NCBI GenBank assembly: GCA_947168855.1
Contig: CAMVNO010000001.1
Span: 263,077-327,076, forward strand
Direction of reading: 5' to 3'
DNA length: 64,000 nt
Origin: an uncultured Clostridia bacterium
Lineage (GTDB): Bacteria; Bacillota; Clostridia; Christensenellales; CAG-138
Part shown: positions 41,613-50,349 of the stretch, piece after piece
How positions within the stretch are numbered: position 1 is the stretch's first letter
Layout of the letters: every line of letters starts with the position of its first letter
Made by a program: the position numbers and the translations under genes
The notes under the pieces: model-generated
The model's input: only the letters and a program-made list of their open reading frames with translations
Databases searched by the model: none
What the model was told of the DNA's origin: nothing

Positions 41613-41688
41613 GCCAAAGTAGCTCAGTCGGTAGAGCGACGCACTCGTAATGCGTAGGTCAGGGGTCCGAGTCCCCTCTTTGGCTCCA
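41613..41688 (+). tRNA. tRNA-Thr (CGT)
   Basis: A full cloverleaf: acceptor GCCAAAG/CTTTGGC, D arm AGCTCAGTCGGTAGAGC, anticodon loop CTCGTAA with anticodon CGT (41646-41648), T arm GGGGTCCGAGTCCCC, and an encoded CCA end. It reads ACG threonine codons. Confidence 0.96.
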
Positions 41689-41692
41689 CTGT

Positions 41693-41769
41693 CGAGGCGT
41701 AGCGCAGTTTGGTAGCGCGTTTGGTTCGGGACCAAAAGGCCGCTGGTTCAAATCCAGTCGCCTCGACCA
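41693..41769 (+). tRNA. tRNA-Pro (CGG)
   Basis: Acceptor CGAGGCG/CGCCTCG, anticodon stem TTTGG/CCAAA around loop TTCGGGA with anticodon CGG (41727-41729) and G37, T arm CTGGTTCAAATCCAG, encoded CCA. It reads CCG proline codons and is four bases behind tRNA-Thr. Confidence 0.96.
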
Positions 41770-41771
41770 GC

Positions 41772-41805
41772 AAAAAGCGTGATTTGGAAACAAATCACGC
41801 TTTTT
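41772..41805. terminator. Bidirectional terminator of the tRNA operon
   Basis: A 15-bp perfect stem (41772-41786 with 41791-41805) with a GAAA loop and T-run on both strands; it also serves the convergent phosphoesterase gene. Confidence 0.93.
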
Positions 41806-41817
41806 CTATCGTCTTCT

Positions 41818-42969
41818 TTATCGGTCGATCGTCCAAGGCAGAGGCATTGTGAATTCCTCATTCTGTTCATCAAAGGGATAATATGCCTCGCGGTTACTCG
41901 GATCGTCAAACCGGTTGTAATCCTCCAGCACAGGCGAATACGTCAGGGTCCGGAGCGTTCCCGCCGTCTCGTCGATCTGCATCAATCGCAGGTATCCCCC
42001 GCCGCCGTCATGCAGCGACGCCTGATAATTGAACATCATCTGGTAAACGGTCCGATCCTCTTTTCCGTCCTTATCGTCATCAAACGTTTCCGGGAAGCAA
42101 TAAGCGCCGTACTTGTGTCCGCAGAGGACCATATACAGATTCGGCGATTTTGCAACGACCTTATCATGCCATTTTTTGCCGTCGGCGGACAACGTCAGCT
42201 GTTTGGTATAGTAATCGTGCAGGCACAGAACGCCGATCCGATCCGGATACTGTTTGAACACGCTTTTCGCCCAGTCGATCGCCTTATTCGTCGGCTGAAA
42301 GCCCATGTACACAAACACATAGTCCGTTTTGCCTGCCGTAAGAAGGTCGTAATGCCCGCGGTTGTTTTCAAAGCTCCCGCCGTACCACGGTTTGTCCTTG
42401 TATCGCTTTTCGCCGAACACCTTGCAGAACGCTTTGTAGCCGACCGGATCGAGGACGTCATGATTGCCCGCCAGAACGCCGTTCGGGATTGCGTCGATCA
42501 TTGCCTGTGCGGCGTCGGCGACCTGCCATTGCGCATCATCCTTCGGGTTGTTGACAAGATCGCCCGTGTGAATGACGTACCGGAGATCCATCTCCTCCGC
42601 GTGGTCGCGCAGAAAGGACGTCATTCCGTAATAGACGTCCGGAAACTGTTCGGAATAATGCTGCGGATCGCTTATCCACGCAATTGTGTAGACGCCGTTT
42701 CCTGCAAGATACGGCTGCGGCTTTTCCGTCGGATCGGCGGTCGGTAAGACCGCAGGCGCATCGGTCGGTTCCGCCGTTTGTTCGGGCGTCGGCGGAAGTG
42801 TCGCGACCGCCATCGCCGCCGCAGGCTGTTCCGAAGCGCTCTGAATGATTTCTTCCGTTTCGATCTCCGGCACGCCGGTTTCCTCCGGATGCGTCTGAAC
42901 CGGCGCAACGCAGCCGATCAGAATCAGCAGACACAGAATCCACAGCGGAATCACACAAAACCGTTTCAC
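41818..42969 (-). CDS. Calcineurin-like metallophosphoesterase lipoprotein
   Basis: The 383-residue protein starts at GTG 42969 with GGAGG upstream. It has a lipobox LIGC near residue 20, a Thr/Pro/Glu-rich spacer (about 50-85) and a calcineurin-like domain with all metal motifs: WISDPQH (DxxH), HTGDLVNN, AGNHD, CLHDYY and CGHKYG. It is therefore a lipid-anchored external phosphoesterase; substrate unknown. Its spacer resembles those of the other surface proteins in the window. Confidence 0.9.
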   Translation of the reverse strand: MKRFCVIPLWILCLLILIGCVAPVQTHPEETGVPEIETEEIIQSASEQPAAAMAVATLPPTPEQTAEPTDAPAVLPTADPTEKPQPYLAGNGVYTIAWISDPQHYSEQFPDVYYGMTSFLRDHAEEMDLRYVIHTGDLVNNPKDDAQWQVADAAQAMIDAIPNGVLAGNHDVLDPVGYKAFCKVFGEKRYKDKPWYGGSFENNRGHYDLLTAGKTDYVFVYMGFQPTNKAIDWAKSVFKQYPDRIGVLCLHDYYTKQLTLSADGKKWHDKVVAKSPNLYMVLCGHKYGAYCFPETFDDDKDGKEDRTVYQMMFNYQASLHDGGGGYLRLMQIDETAGTLRTLTYSPVLEDYNRFDDPSNREAYYPFDEQNEEFTMPLPWTIDR

Positions 42970-42996
42970 AGCTTTTCCTCCAAGCCACTTTTCCGT

Positions 42997-43025
42997 ATCG
43001 TACCACGATTGGAAAAGTCTGTCAA
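42997..43025 (-). promoter_or_regulatory. Promoter of the phosphoesterase gene
   Basis: TTGACA (43025-43020), 17 bp, TACGAT (43002-42997) with an extended TG. Confidence 0.7.
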
Positions 43026-43039
43026 TTCGGGCATGCCGG

Positions 43040-43069
43040 GTTTGACCGCGCCGCACGGCGGACAGACTA
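43040..43069 (+). promoter_or_regulatory. Candidate sigma-F promoter of sigG
   Basis: GGACAGACTA (43060-43069) fits every position of the sigma-F -10 GGnnAnAHTR. GTTTG (43040-43044), 15 bp upstream, fits four of five of GYWTA. sigG is sigma-F-dependent in Bacillus. Confidence 0.55.
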
Positions 43070-43089
43070 TGAAGCGGAGGTGATTCTCT

Positions 43090-43863
43090 TTGCAGAAGGT
43101 GGAGATCACAAGCATCGACACGTCACGCCTGCCGCGGCTGAAGCCCGATGAAATGCGGGAATTGCTGATTCGTGCAAAATCCGGCGACGCAGAAGCGCGG
43201 GAGCGCTTTATCTATTCCAATCTTCGATTGGTCCTTTCCGTTGTACAGCGGTTTGCCGGTCGCGGAGAGATCGCGGACGATCTGTTTCAGGTCGGCTGCA
43301 TCGGGCTGATCAAGTCCGTAGACGGCTTTGATTTGCAGCAAAACGTGCGTTTCTCAACCTACGCGGTCCCGATGATCGCCGGCGAGATCCGGCGGCATCT
43401 GCGCGATTACAGCGCCGTACGCGTGCCTCGTTCCATGCGTGATACGGCATACCGCGCGATGCAGGCAAAGCTCAAATTGACGGAAACGCTCTCACGGGAA
43501 CCGACCGTCGGCGAAATTGCAAAGGATCTCGGCATTCCGGAGCCGGACGTGGTATTTGCGCTCGACGCGATCGCCGATCCGGTTTCCCTCTACGATCCCG
43601 TTTTCAACGCCGACGACGATACACTGTGCGTGCTCGACCAGATCAGCGATCCGAGGGACAGCGAGGCGAAACGAATCGACGCGATTGCCCTTCGGGAAGG
43701 AATCTCGCATCTTGGGGAACGCGATCGCAAGATCCTGAACCTGCGGTATTTTGCATGCAAAACGCAGATGGAGGTATCCAAGGAGATCGGTATTTCGCAG
43801 GCGCAGGTCTCAAGGCTTGAAAAGAGCGCGCTGAAGCAGCTTGAAAAGTACGTGCGCCTATGA
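43090..43863 (+). CDS. sigG: RNA polymerase sigma-G factor
   Basis: The 257-residue sigma-70 family protein has the sigma-G hallmarks: an N-terminus with [19 protein letters not shown], region 2 [28 protein letters not shown] and [19 protein letters not shown], and region 4 ending [24 protein letters not shown]. It directs late forespore transcription. The start is a rare TTG at 43090, nine bases after a strong GGAGGTGA. Unlike the usual spoIIGA-sigE-sigG row, it faces sigE and their stop regions overlap. Confidence 0.95.
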   Translation: MQKVEITSIDTSRLPRLKPDEMRELLIRAKSGDAEARERFIYSNLRLVLSVVQRFAGRGEIADDLFQVGCIGLIKSVDGFDLQQNVRFSTYAVPMIAGEIRRHLRDYSAVRVPRSMRDTAYRAMQAKLKLTETLSREPTVGEIAKDLGIPEPDVVFALDAIADPVSLYDPVFNADDDTLCVLDQISDPRDSEAKRIDAIALREGISHLGERDRKILNLRYFACKTQMEVSKEIGISQAQVSRLEKSALKQLEKYVRL

Positions 43864-44571
43864 CTGCATTCGGACGATCTCGCGCTTGAGCCGCTTCATG
43901 ATACGCTTTTCCAGGCGGCTGATATAGCTCTGCGAGATCCCCATCGCATCAGCAACCTGCTTTTGGGTGCGCACCTCGCCGTTCTTCAGTCCGAACCGCA
44001 TATCAATGATATCCCGCTCGCGATCGGTGAGTTTTGCCAGCGCGTTCTGCAGCAGTTCAAGCTCAACCTCGTCGTCCATGTCGCGGCTCACAACGTCCGG
44101 ATCCGTCCCGAGTACATCCGAAAGCAGCAGCTCGTTTCCGTCCCAATCGACGTTCAGCGGCTCCTCAAAGCTGACCTCCAGTTTCAACTTCGTCGTGCGC
44201 CGCAGATGCATCAGGATCTCGTTTTCGATACAGCGGGACGCATAGGTCGCAAGCTTGATCTTTTTCTCCGGCTTGAAGGTGTCAACGGCTTTGATCAGTC
44301 CGATCGTGCCGATGCTGATCAGATCCTCCGTCTGCACCCCGGTGTTCTCAAACTTTCGCGCAAGATAGACGACCAGGCGAAGGTTATGGACGATCAGCTT
44401 ATCCTTCGCCGCTTTATCGGTTTCCACAAGCGCGATGCAGCGGGCTTCCTCTTCCGGATCGAGCGGCGGCGGGAGTCCTTCGCTTGCGTGAACGTACCAT
44501 AAGATATCGTGTCTGCCAATGCGCAGCCGCACGAGCAGGCGTGCCCACATGCGGGAAAGCCATGCGATCAT
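43858..44571 (-). CDS. sigE: Pro-sigma-E factor
   Basis: The 237-residue protein has the sigma-E pro-sequence (about 1-31, ending ASEGLPPPL), region 2 [33 protein letters not shown] and [20 protein letters not shown], the [25 protein letters not shown] stretch, and region 4 [19 protein letters not shown]. SpoIIGA removes the pro-sequence in the mother cell. GGAGG lies before ATG 44571. Its 5' end overlaps spoIIGA by 158 bases and its stop overlaps the convergent sigG end by six. Confidence 0.96.
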   Translation of the reverse strand: MIAWLSRMWARLLVRLRIGRHDILWYVHASEGLPPPLDPEEEARCIALVETDKAAKDKLIVHNLRLVVYLARKFENTGVQTEDLISIGTIGLIKAVDTFKPEKKIKLATYASRCIENEILMHLRRTTKLKLEVSFEEPLNVDWDGNELLLSDVLGTDPDVVSRDMDDEVELELLQNALAKLTDRERDIIDMRFGLKNGEVRTQKQVADAMGISQSYISRLEKRIMKRLKREIVRMQS

Positions 44572-45343
44572 CTTTTATCCTCCAATCATACGGCAAAAGG
44601 GTTTCCGGCAGAATTGCCTGCGCTTTTCCGATGGGCGTCGGCGACTGCACGCAGATACAGTCCGCCGATGCGGATCCGAACGCGGGCAACGTGACGGATC
44701 CCGGGCGTTCTCCGTACAGAACGCCGCTCCCCGAGAGCTTTGTAAACGGAACCGGCAGCAGCGGGCGATCGACCGCCCGGTCGATCAGCAGCACGGGAAG
44801 CCCGGTAATCGGCTCTTTCAAAAGGTTCCCGCTGTCGATCAGCGCATCCAGGCGGTAAGTATGTTCAGAGAGCCGGATCACGACCTCTGTGTGCAGCGAG
44901 CGACTCCGCCGAACGGTCAACAGTCTCCGAAGCACATTCGGAAGCAATAGCGCCGCAAATGCCGAAAGCAGCGCCGCGCGAAGCGGCACGGTTCCGATCA
45001 TGGTGCCGTCGGCATAGACGCTGCCGCCGAGCTGCAGCGTCAAAAGCATTGCGACCCCGCCCGCCAACGCTGCCGACAGCAGCAAAAACGGAACCGCTCT
45101 CCAAGCGCCGCACCGTCGAAACAGCGGCAGCGACAGCAAAAGAAAGCTCGGGATCTTCCAATACGGTTCGCGAAGAATCGGCATCCAGAACAGCGATACA
45201 AGCGCATAAGCAGCGCCGATCAGCGATACGGCAAGCGTCGGGAGCATCCGGAGCCGCACGCCCATCCATGCGCCCGTGATCAGATACACGCAGCAGTTCA
45301 TCAGCGTGTTGTCCAAAAGAAACGGCTCGATCGTGATCTTCAT
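44414..45343 (-). CDS. spoIIGA: Sporulation aspartic protease SpoIIGA
   Basis: The 309-residue protein has five or so N-terminal membrane segments (about 12-135) and a retropepsin-like half with the catalytic motif [10 protein letters not shown] (Asp170). It activates sigma-E at the forming septum. ATG 45343 overlaps the spoIIE stop (ATGA). The frame has no stop before sigE: the last 52 or so residues, rich in Arg and Ala, are read through the start of sigE in another frame. A single-base shift near 44590 would end it at the sigE ribosome site, so an indel is possible. Confidence 0.88.
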   Translation of the reverse strand: MKITIEPFLLDNTLMNCCVYLITGAWMGVRLRMLPTLAVSLIGAAYALVSLFWMPILREPYWKIPSFLLLSLPLFRRCGAWRAVPFLLLSAALAGGVAMLLTLQLGGSVYADGTMIGTVPLRAALLSAFAALLLPNVLRRLLTVRRSRSLHTEVVIRLSEHTYRLDALIDSGNLLKEPITGLPVLLIDRAVDRPLLPVPFTKLSGSGVLYGERPGSVTLPAFGSASADCICVQSPTPIGKAQAILPETLLPYDWRIKDDRMAFPHVGTPARAAAHWQTRYLMVRSRKRRTPAAARSGRGSPLHRACGNR

Positions 45344-47607
45344 GCGACACAGATCACCATAACGGTCATATCGTCCGTTCCGCCGCGGGATTCGGCGAGC
45401 CGGATCAGCGCATCGCCCGTCTTTTTGTCGACGGGCTCCATGGAGCGGATCGCAGACTCCATTCCTTCGGGCAGCGCATCCTGTACGCCGTCGGAGCACA
45501 GCACGATCCGATCGTTGCGCTTTAGCTTCAGCCGAATCACGCTCGGCTTCGCTTCGGCAAGGATCCCGCACGGAAGCGCTTCTCCCGAGATCGGGCTGAT
45601 CTTGCCGTCCCGCAGAAGGAAACTCGGCGGTGCGCCGTATTTCAGCATCTCTGCCTCCCCGGTATTCAGGTCGATCGAAACGGCGTCGAGCGTTGCGTAC
45701 ATTTCCGTTTCGGTTTGCGCAAGCAGCATACGGTTCACATTCTCATACACCAGCTCCTTCTGAACGCCTGCATGATACAGCCGGAACAGCAGACGGATCG
45801 CCGCCTCGCTTTCGTTTCTCGCCTGTCTCCCGCTGCCCATGCCGTCCGAAAGTGCAAAGCACACGCGCCCGCCCGGAATACGGCATTCGCCGGTCGCGTC
45901 GCCGCTGACCGATTCCCCCGCCGTTCTGGATACCTGTGCCGTTGCATGCAGCGCGGCGTCCTGTTCAAAGCCGAACGAGACAAGGCTGTCGCCGCTTGTC
46001 ACGCGAATGCACCGAAGCCGGAACCCGCACGCCTGCTCGATCTCCCATTGTACGGCGGAATGCCGCGTTCTGAGCGGGCGGCGAATGCTGACCGAGATCA
46101 GCTCCGAGCCGTCCGTTTCATATACGTCAAGCGCTTCGAGATCATATCCGGCACTGATGAGGCTGTCGCGGATCCTTCGTTCACGCAGTTCCGTATTACG
46201 GGATCTTCCGCGCATCTCCCGCGCGCTGGCGCAGAGCGCCGCCCCTGCTCCCGAGAGCTGTCGTTCGGCAAAGCTGCTCTGCGTACGCGCCTGACGGCTG
46301 ACGGCGTCACGATTCTGCGCCTGTTGATAGGACAGAAGAACCGATGCGCACAGATCACCGAAGTGTCGGCAGTTTTCATCGATCGGATCGATCGGCTCAA
46401 CACGATTGCCCTGCGCCGCCGCTTCGGCAAGCGCCGTGATCGCGTCCCGCATCAGCTCCGGATTTTTCCAGCAAAGTCTTCGGACCTCGCATCCGTGACA
46501 AATCGCCAGCGCGCCCTGTACCGTCCATTTCCGAATAACGTCTTCCTCCTCCGGCGCGGTGTGAAACATGCTCGAAAAACCGCCGAGGATCTTCCCCATG
46601 CGCTCCATTTCCCACGAAACGCGGCGTTCTGTCCGTTTGATACTGTCCGTTGCCGCAAGCTCCGTATGCAAGCGCGGATCGACATACTTCCGGAGGGACG
46701 TCAGCCATCTGCGCGGAAAAACCGTAAAGAACGCGGCGCCGCACAAAAGGTTCGGAATGCTCATTGCATATGCTTCCCGAACGGCAAAGGATCGGAACAC
46801 AAGACCGGACAGAACAAACGCCCCGATGATAAACGGTTTCCCCTTCTCCCGCAGCGCGCCTGCCGTAAGCGCGCCGAGGGCTACGCTGCCGATCAGCGTC
46901 GGATCGGCGCCGGTATACAGCACCAGCATCACCGACCATAAAATGCCTGCCGCCGCGCCCGTGACGCCGCGCACCGAAACGGCGATCATTGTCACAAGAA
47001 GGATCATCGAGACCGGCAGCGACCAGCCGAGGAAAGCCGCATCCGATACGGCAAGCAGCAGCGCGCCGATTCCCAGCACGATCGCTGCCTGTTCCGTATC
47101 GGTGATGAGCCGTGCGCGGTTGATCGTTTTGACGGTCAGGCAGATCTGCCGAAAGCACATTGCCGACAGCACGGAAACGGACAGCGAGATCAGTCCGTAC
47201 AGCCACTCCCGCGTACCGTAGATGACCGAGATCGGAAGCGTTGCGATCATGCACAGCGCGAAGATGATAAACCGAACGGTCGGACGGCATTTCTTTCGAA
47301 CCAACAGTATGATACGTGTGATACCCCAGTAGAGCAGCGCTGCGGAAACGCCCTGCCAGTACGGCTTCGTGTCCGAAAACGCGCCGAGAATGATCCCCCC
47401 GATGATCGCCGCAGGCTCAAACCCGACAAGCTGACTGCCGAGCAGCAGTCCCAGCGGCAGCGGCGCATGCAGCCCGTGGATGCGTATCCGGGAAAGCAGC
47501 AGCGCAAGCAGGAATCCGCCGATGACCACAGCTGTGCCGATCAGCGATTCCGTTCTGTTTTGCGTTGCATTCTTCTTCGTTCGCATACCGAAATTGTAAG
47601 AAATCAT
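45340..47607 (-). CDS. spoIIE: Stage II sporulation protein E (PP2C phosphatase)
   Basis: The 755-residue protein has about ten N-terminal membrane segments (to about 310), a central regulatory part and a C-terminal PP2C phosphatase domain with ALSDGMGSG, VLCSDGVQD and GTDDMTVMVI metal-binding Asp motifs. SpoIIE dephosphorylates SpoIIAA and so frees sigma-F in the forespore. Here it leads an operon with spoIIGA and sigE. The start is uncertain: neither the ATG at 47607 nor the one at 47586 has a strong ribosome site. Confidence 0.95.
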   Translation of the reverse strand: MISYNFGMRTKKNATQNRTESLIGTAVVIGGFLLALLLSRIRIHGLHAPLPLGLLLGSQLVGFEPAAIIGGIILGAFSDTKPYWQGVSAALLYWGITRIILLVRKKCRPTVRFIIFALCMIATLPISVIYGTREWLYGLISLSVSVLSAMCFRQICLTVKTINRARLITDTEQAAIVLGIGALLLAVSDAAFLGWSLPVSMILLVTMIAVSVRGVTGAAAGILWSVMLVLYTGADPTLIGSVALGALTAGALREKGKPFIIGAFVLSGLVFRSFAVREAYAMSIPNLLCGAAFFTVFPRRWLTSLRKYVDPRLHTELAATDSIKRTERRVSWEMERMGKILGGFSSMFHTAPEEEDVIRKWTVQGALAICHGCEVRRLCWKNPELMRDAITALAEAAAQGNRVEPIDPIDENCRHFGDLCASVLLSYQQAQNRDAVSRQARTQSSFAERQLSGAGAALCASAREMRGRSRNTELRERRIRDSLISAGYDLEALDVYETDGSELISVSIRRPLRTRHSAVQWEIEQACGFRLRCIRVTSGDSLVSFGFEQDAALHATAQVSRTAGESVSGDATGECRIPGGRVCFALSDGMGSGRQARNESEAAIRLLFRLYHAGVQKELVYENVNRMLLAQTETEMYATLDAVSIDLNTGEAEMLKYGAPPSFLLRDGKISPISGEALPCGILAEAKPSVIRLKLKRNDRIVLCSDGVQDALPEGMESAIRSMEPVDKKTGDALIRLAESRGGTDDMTVMVICVA

Positions 47608-47672
47608 ACCCGTGTTTGTCCGGCGATCTGTGTCTTGGCGCGTTTCCTTTCCGTCGCTCGGATCCGTATTGT

Positions 47673-47679
47673 TTCGTCA
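47673..47679 (-). promoter_or_regulatory. Possible 0A box upstream of spoIIE
   Basis: TGACGAA on the minus strand (47679-47673) matches the looser 0A-box form TGNCGAA, 66-72 bases before the first spoIIE ATG. I could not find a convincing sigma-A pair next to it. Confidence 0.35.
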
Positions 47680-47727
47680 CTGGACGAACCCGTTCGGACC
47701 GTTTCGATTTGATTCCGCAGAATCATC

Positions 47728-47756
47728 TTGCCCGTTGGTGTCGGATATGTTATAAT
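47728..47756 (+). promoter_or_regulatory. Promoter of tmk
   Basis: TTGCCC (47728-47733), 17 bp, TATAAT (47751-47756) with extended TG. Confidence 0.7.
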
Positions 47757-47797
47757 GCACAAGCAGAAACCCACTGTTTGTCCACGGAGGAAAAGGC

Positions 47798-48466
47798 ATG
47801 ACAAAGATCATCGCATTTGAAGGCATCGACGGCACCGGCAAAAGCGTGCAGATGCAGCGGCTGTCCGAAACGCTGAAAAGCCGCGGGCTGAAGGTTACGG
47901 AGCTTTCCTTCCCCATGTACGACACGTTTTTCGGCGAGATGGTCGGGCGCTATCTCTCGGCCAAGGATGGGATCGCTGCGAATACCGTGGACGGCAAAAG
48001 CATGGCGCTGTGGTTTGCGCTGGACCGGTTTGAGGCATTCAGGAATCTCGATTATTTCGATGCGGACGTGCTGCTGATCAACCGTTATGTGCTTTCTAAC
48101 GCGGTCTACCAGAGCATTCGCGACATCGATCTCGACAAGCCGGATATCCTCGATTTCTGCCTGGAGCTCGAGCACAAGCATTTCGGAATCCCCGTTCCCG
48201 ATCTGCATCTGGTCCTCGATATGGACACCGAAAGCGCCGCTGGCAACGTGGACAAAAAAGGCTTCCGCGACTATATCGGAAACGCGCGCGACGTCTATGA
48301 AAGCATCGACTCGATCCAATCCCGCGCGCGTAAAAAATACGCCGAATATGCACAGCGCATCCCGAACGTCAAGCTGATTCTCTGCACGGAAAACGGCAAG
48401 CTTCTCCCGATTGACGAGATCGCAAAGCGCATCGAAGCGGTCGTGCTGCCGCTTCTGAATCTGTAA
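47798..48466 (+). CDS. tmk: Thymidylate kinase
   Basis: The 222-residue protein has the P-loop FEGIDGTGKS (about 7-16), the ALDRFEAF and INRYVLSNAVYQ motifs (the latter replaces the usual DRY with NRY) and a LID region with Lys/Arg. It phosphorylates dTMP to dTDP. GGAGG precedes the ATG. It stands alone between its promoter and a terminator. Confidence 0.88.
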   Translation: MTKIIAFEGIDGTGKSVQMQRLSETLKSRGLKVTELSFPMYDTFFGEMVGRYLSAKDGIAANTVDGKSMALWFALDRFEAFRNLDYFDADVLLINRYVLSNAVYQSIRDIDLDKPDILDFCLELEHKHFGIPVPDLHLVLDMDTESAAGNVDKKGFRDYIGNARDVYESIDSIQSRARKKYAEYAQRIPNVKLILCTENGKLLPIDEIAKRIEAVVLPLLNL

Positions 48467-48478
48467 ACACCAAAATAC

Positions 48479-48510
48479 AAAAGCGCACGGTTTTACCCGT
48501 GCGCTTTTTT
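48479..48510. terminator. Bidirectional terminator of tmk and SRP RNA
   Basis: GCGCACGG/CCGTGCGC stem (48483-48490 with 48497-48504), extended by A4/T4 and T6 on the plus strand; on the minus strand CTTTTGTATTTT follows. Confidence 0.9.
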
Positions 48511-48520
48511 GTTTGAACAT

Positions 48521-48782
48521 GCACACCCGTCCTTCGACCGTTTGCTCCGAGTGGACCCTCAGCCGGTGACTCCGCGCAGGTGACCCCGCGGCACATCGTA
48601 CATTCCGCTTAGTGCTGCTTCCGTCAGGACCTGACACGGTTCACGGCGTGCGATTGCACGGGACCCGCGCATCAACGTTCCGTGCTGAGACCGACCTCAC
48701 AACAATTGGCCTCGGGACGGGGATTCGGCCTCGCTGTAGCGGATTGCGAGTACAGGGCACCGCTAACTCCCCGCTTAGTGCA
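48521..48782 (-). ncRNA. ffs: Signal recognition particle RNA (large bacterial type)
   Basis: About 262 bases. The 5' part has the Alu-domain sequence GGTGCCCTGTACTCGCAAT, the middle holds the conserved Ffh-binding hairpin with GTCAGGTCC and GGAAGCAGC (near 48617-48632), and CCCGTCC near 48715 pairs with GGACGGG near 48526-48532 to close the long helix. Such Alu-bearing scRNA is typical of Firmicutes. Ends are set from the promoter and the closing helix. The apical loop reads TGAC instead of the usual GGAA. Confidence 0.9.
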
Positions 48783-48788
48783 TTGCCT

Positions 48789-48817
48789 ATTATAACCGCA
48801 ACTTATTCTTTTTGCAA
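48789..48817 (-). promoter_or_regulatory. Promoter of SRP RNA
   Basis: TTGCAA (48817-48812), 17 bp, TATAAT (48794-48789). The -35 lies inside the 3' end of the QueG-like gene. Confidence 0.82.
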
Positions 48818-49720
48818 GAGGGAAATTGCGTAATCGAGCTCGGCTTTGAACCGCTCGCCGTCGGTTTCACAAAGCTTGCGCAGATACGGCAGCGCATCGG
48901 TCCTTCCGCGGTTTGCCGCGAGTACGATCGCCTGCCGCAAAAGTCGCTTCGGAGCGGCAAGGTTTTTGCCGATCAGTTTCTCCGCCTCCCTGCGATTTCC
49001 CATGAGGATCGCGACGGGATCGAGTGTTCTTTTGATCTCGTCCGGAATGGGAACCGTATCCTTCGGATTTTTCGGGCAGACCGTCTGACAGCGCATACAG
49101 CCCAAAAGGGACGGAAGCCATGCCATCGCGTCTTCCGGGATCGGATCGCCCTCCATATAGGTGTGCACGCAGCGTGTCCAATCAAACGCGTAATCGCCTT
49201 GAATTGCGCCGAAACAGACCGTTTTGCACAGTCCGCAGTGGTTGCAGACCTCCTGTGGCTCCCTGTGCGGCGTATACGCGACCGGTTCCGGCAGTTCAAG
49301 CATGGCGCCCTGCAGATTGAAATACGTGCCGTAAGGCGCAAGATACAGCAATTGGTTGTCCATGCGCGAACCGATGCCGTATGACGCAAGCTGCTCGCGG
49401 TACGGCGTTTCGGCGCGCTCCGCGCGGATCCCGTTTTCGTTCAGCTCCTGCAGCAGCCGCTTCATGGCGTGATAGGCGCGGTTGCTTGCCGGATAGTAGG
49501 ACGCGGCAAGCGTTTCGTCGTCGTACGGCGCATAGGGATAGACGCAGATCAGCACCGCGTTCGCCCACGGATAGGTCTTGCGCGGATCATCCGACAGCGG
49601 CGCCGTGTTCGGATGAAACACGCCATCGTTTCGATGGCGTGTCCAGTTCGTATAAGGGGCGGCGGGAAGCAAAAATCCTTCCGCAAAGCCCGCGTTTTTG
49701 AGAAGCGCTCGGATATCCAT
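48803..49720 (-). CDS. QueG-like double 4Fe-4S cluster protein
   Basis: The 305-residue protein has two ferredoxin-like Cys sets: C159, C162, C165 and C169, and C208, C211, C215 with C184. The N-terminal region resembles epoxyqueuosine reductase, which reduces epoxyqueuosine in tRNA with cobalamin, but the protein is shorter than QueG (about 380) and the first set lacks the usual Pro after the fourth Cys. It could be a divergent reductase of other function. Its ATG shares one base with the stop of V-ATPase subunit D, so it is the last gene of that operon. Confidence 0.75.
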   Translation of the reverse strand: MDIRALLKNAGFAEGFLLPAAPYTNWTRHRNDGVFHPNTAPLSDDPRKTYPWANAVLICVYPYAPYDDETLAASYYPASNRAYHAMKRLLQELNENGIRAERAETPYREQLASYGIGSRMDNQLLYLAPYGTYFNLQGAMLELPEPVAYTPHREPQEVCNHCGLCKTVCFGAIQGDYAFDWTRCVHTYMEGDPIPEDAMAWLPSLLGCMRCQTVCPKNPKDTVPIPDEIKRTLDPVAILMGNRREAEKLIGKNLAAPKRLLRQAIVLAANRGRTDALPYLRKLCETDGERFKAELDYAISLLQKE

Positions 49721-50346
49721 TAAGCTTCCTTCGCAAGCATCTCCTTGGTTTTCATCAGGCGTGAGGTATTTCCGCGCTCGTTTTCCTCGAGCTTCATCTG
49801 GATGTCGTGGATCGCGGCGTCGAACTGCGGGATCATAACGTATTCGAGCGCGTTGACGCGGCGGCGGGTCTTTTCGATCTCGTCCGCCAGCCTGCTCGTT
49901 GCCTTCTCGACCTCGGCAAGCTCCAGCATCAGCGGAAGGATCTCCGCAAGCGCCTGCACCGCGCCGTCGAGATCGGCGCCGGTCGTTGCAAAGCCGTACG
50001 GATAGACAAAGCCGTCCTCCGTATCGAGCGAAAGCTTCGGCACCGGAATGGAAAGGATGTTCTGCTTCTGCATGTCGACCTTGATCGCGCGCGCCGGGTA
50101 CATCAGCGCTTCTTCGATTTCGTTGCCGCTCATCATCGCGCGGGCAAGCACGAAATTCTGCATCGCGATCCCGAGCTTTTTCTCCGTTTCCAGACGCAGC
50201 GCCTTGTTTTTGCGTGCAAGAACGATGAAGCGACGCACAAGCTCATCGCGCTTATCCTTCATCATTTTGTGTCCGCGAATGGCGACCGTCCTGCGTTTTT
50301 TCAGGTTGCTTAGCTCCATTCGCGTGGGCTTATACTGCAGCGCCAC
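49720..50346 (-). CDS. ntpD: V-type ATPase subunit D
   Basis: The 208-residue, mostly helical protein has the subunit D start LQYKPTRMELSNLKKR and a long C-terminal helix. It is the central rotor shaft. The start is GTG at 50346, eight bases after GGAGG. Confidence 0.94.
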   Translation of the reverse strand: MALQYKPTRMELSNLKKRRTVAIRGHKMMKDKRDELVRRFIVLARKNKALRLETEKKLGIAMQNFVLARAMMSGNEIEEALMYPARAIKVDMQKQNILSIPVPKLSLDTEDGFVYPYGFATTGADLDGAVQALAEILPLMLELAEVEKATSRLADEIEKTRRRVNALEYVMIPQFDAAIHDIQMKLEENERGNTSRLMKTKEMLAKEA

Positions 50347-50349
50347 AGC

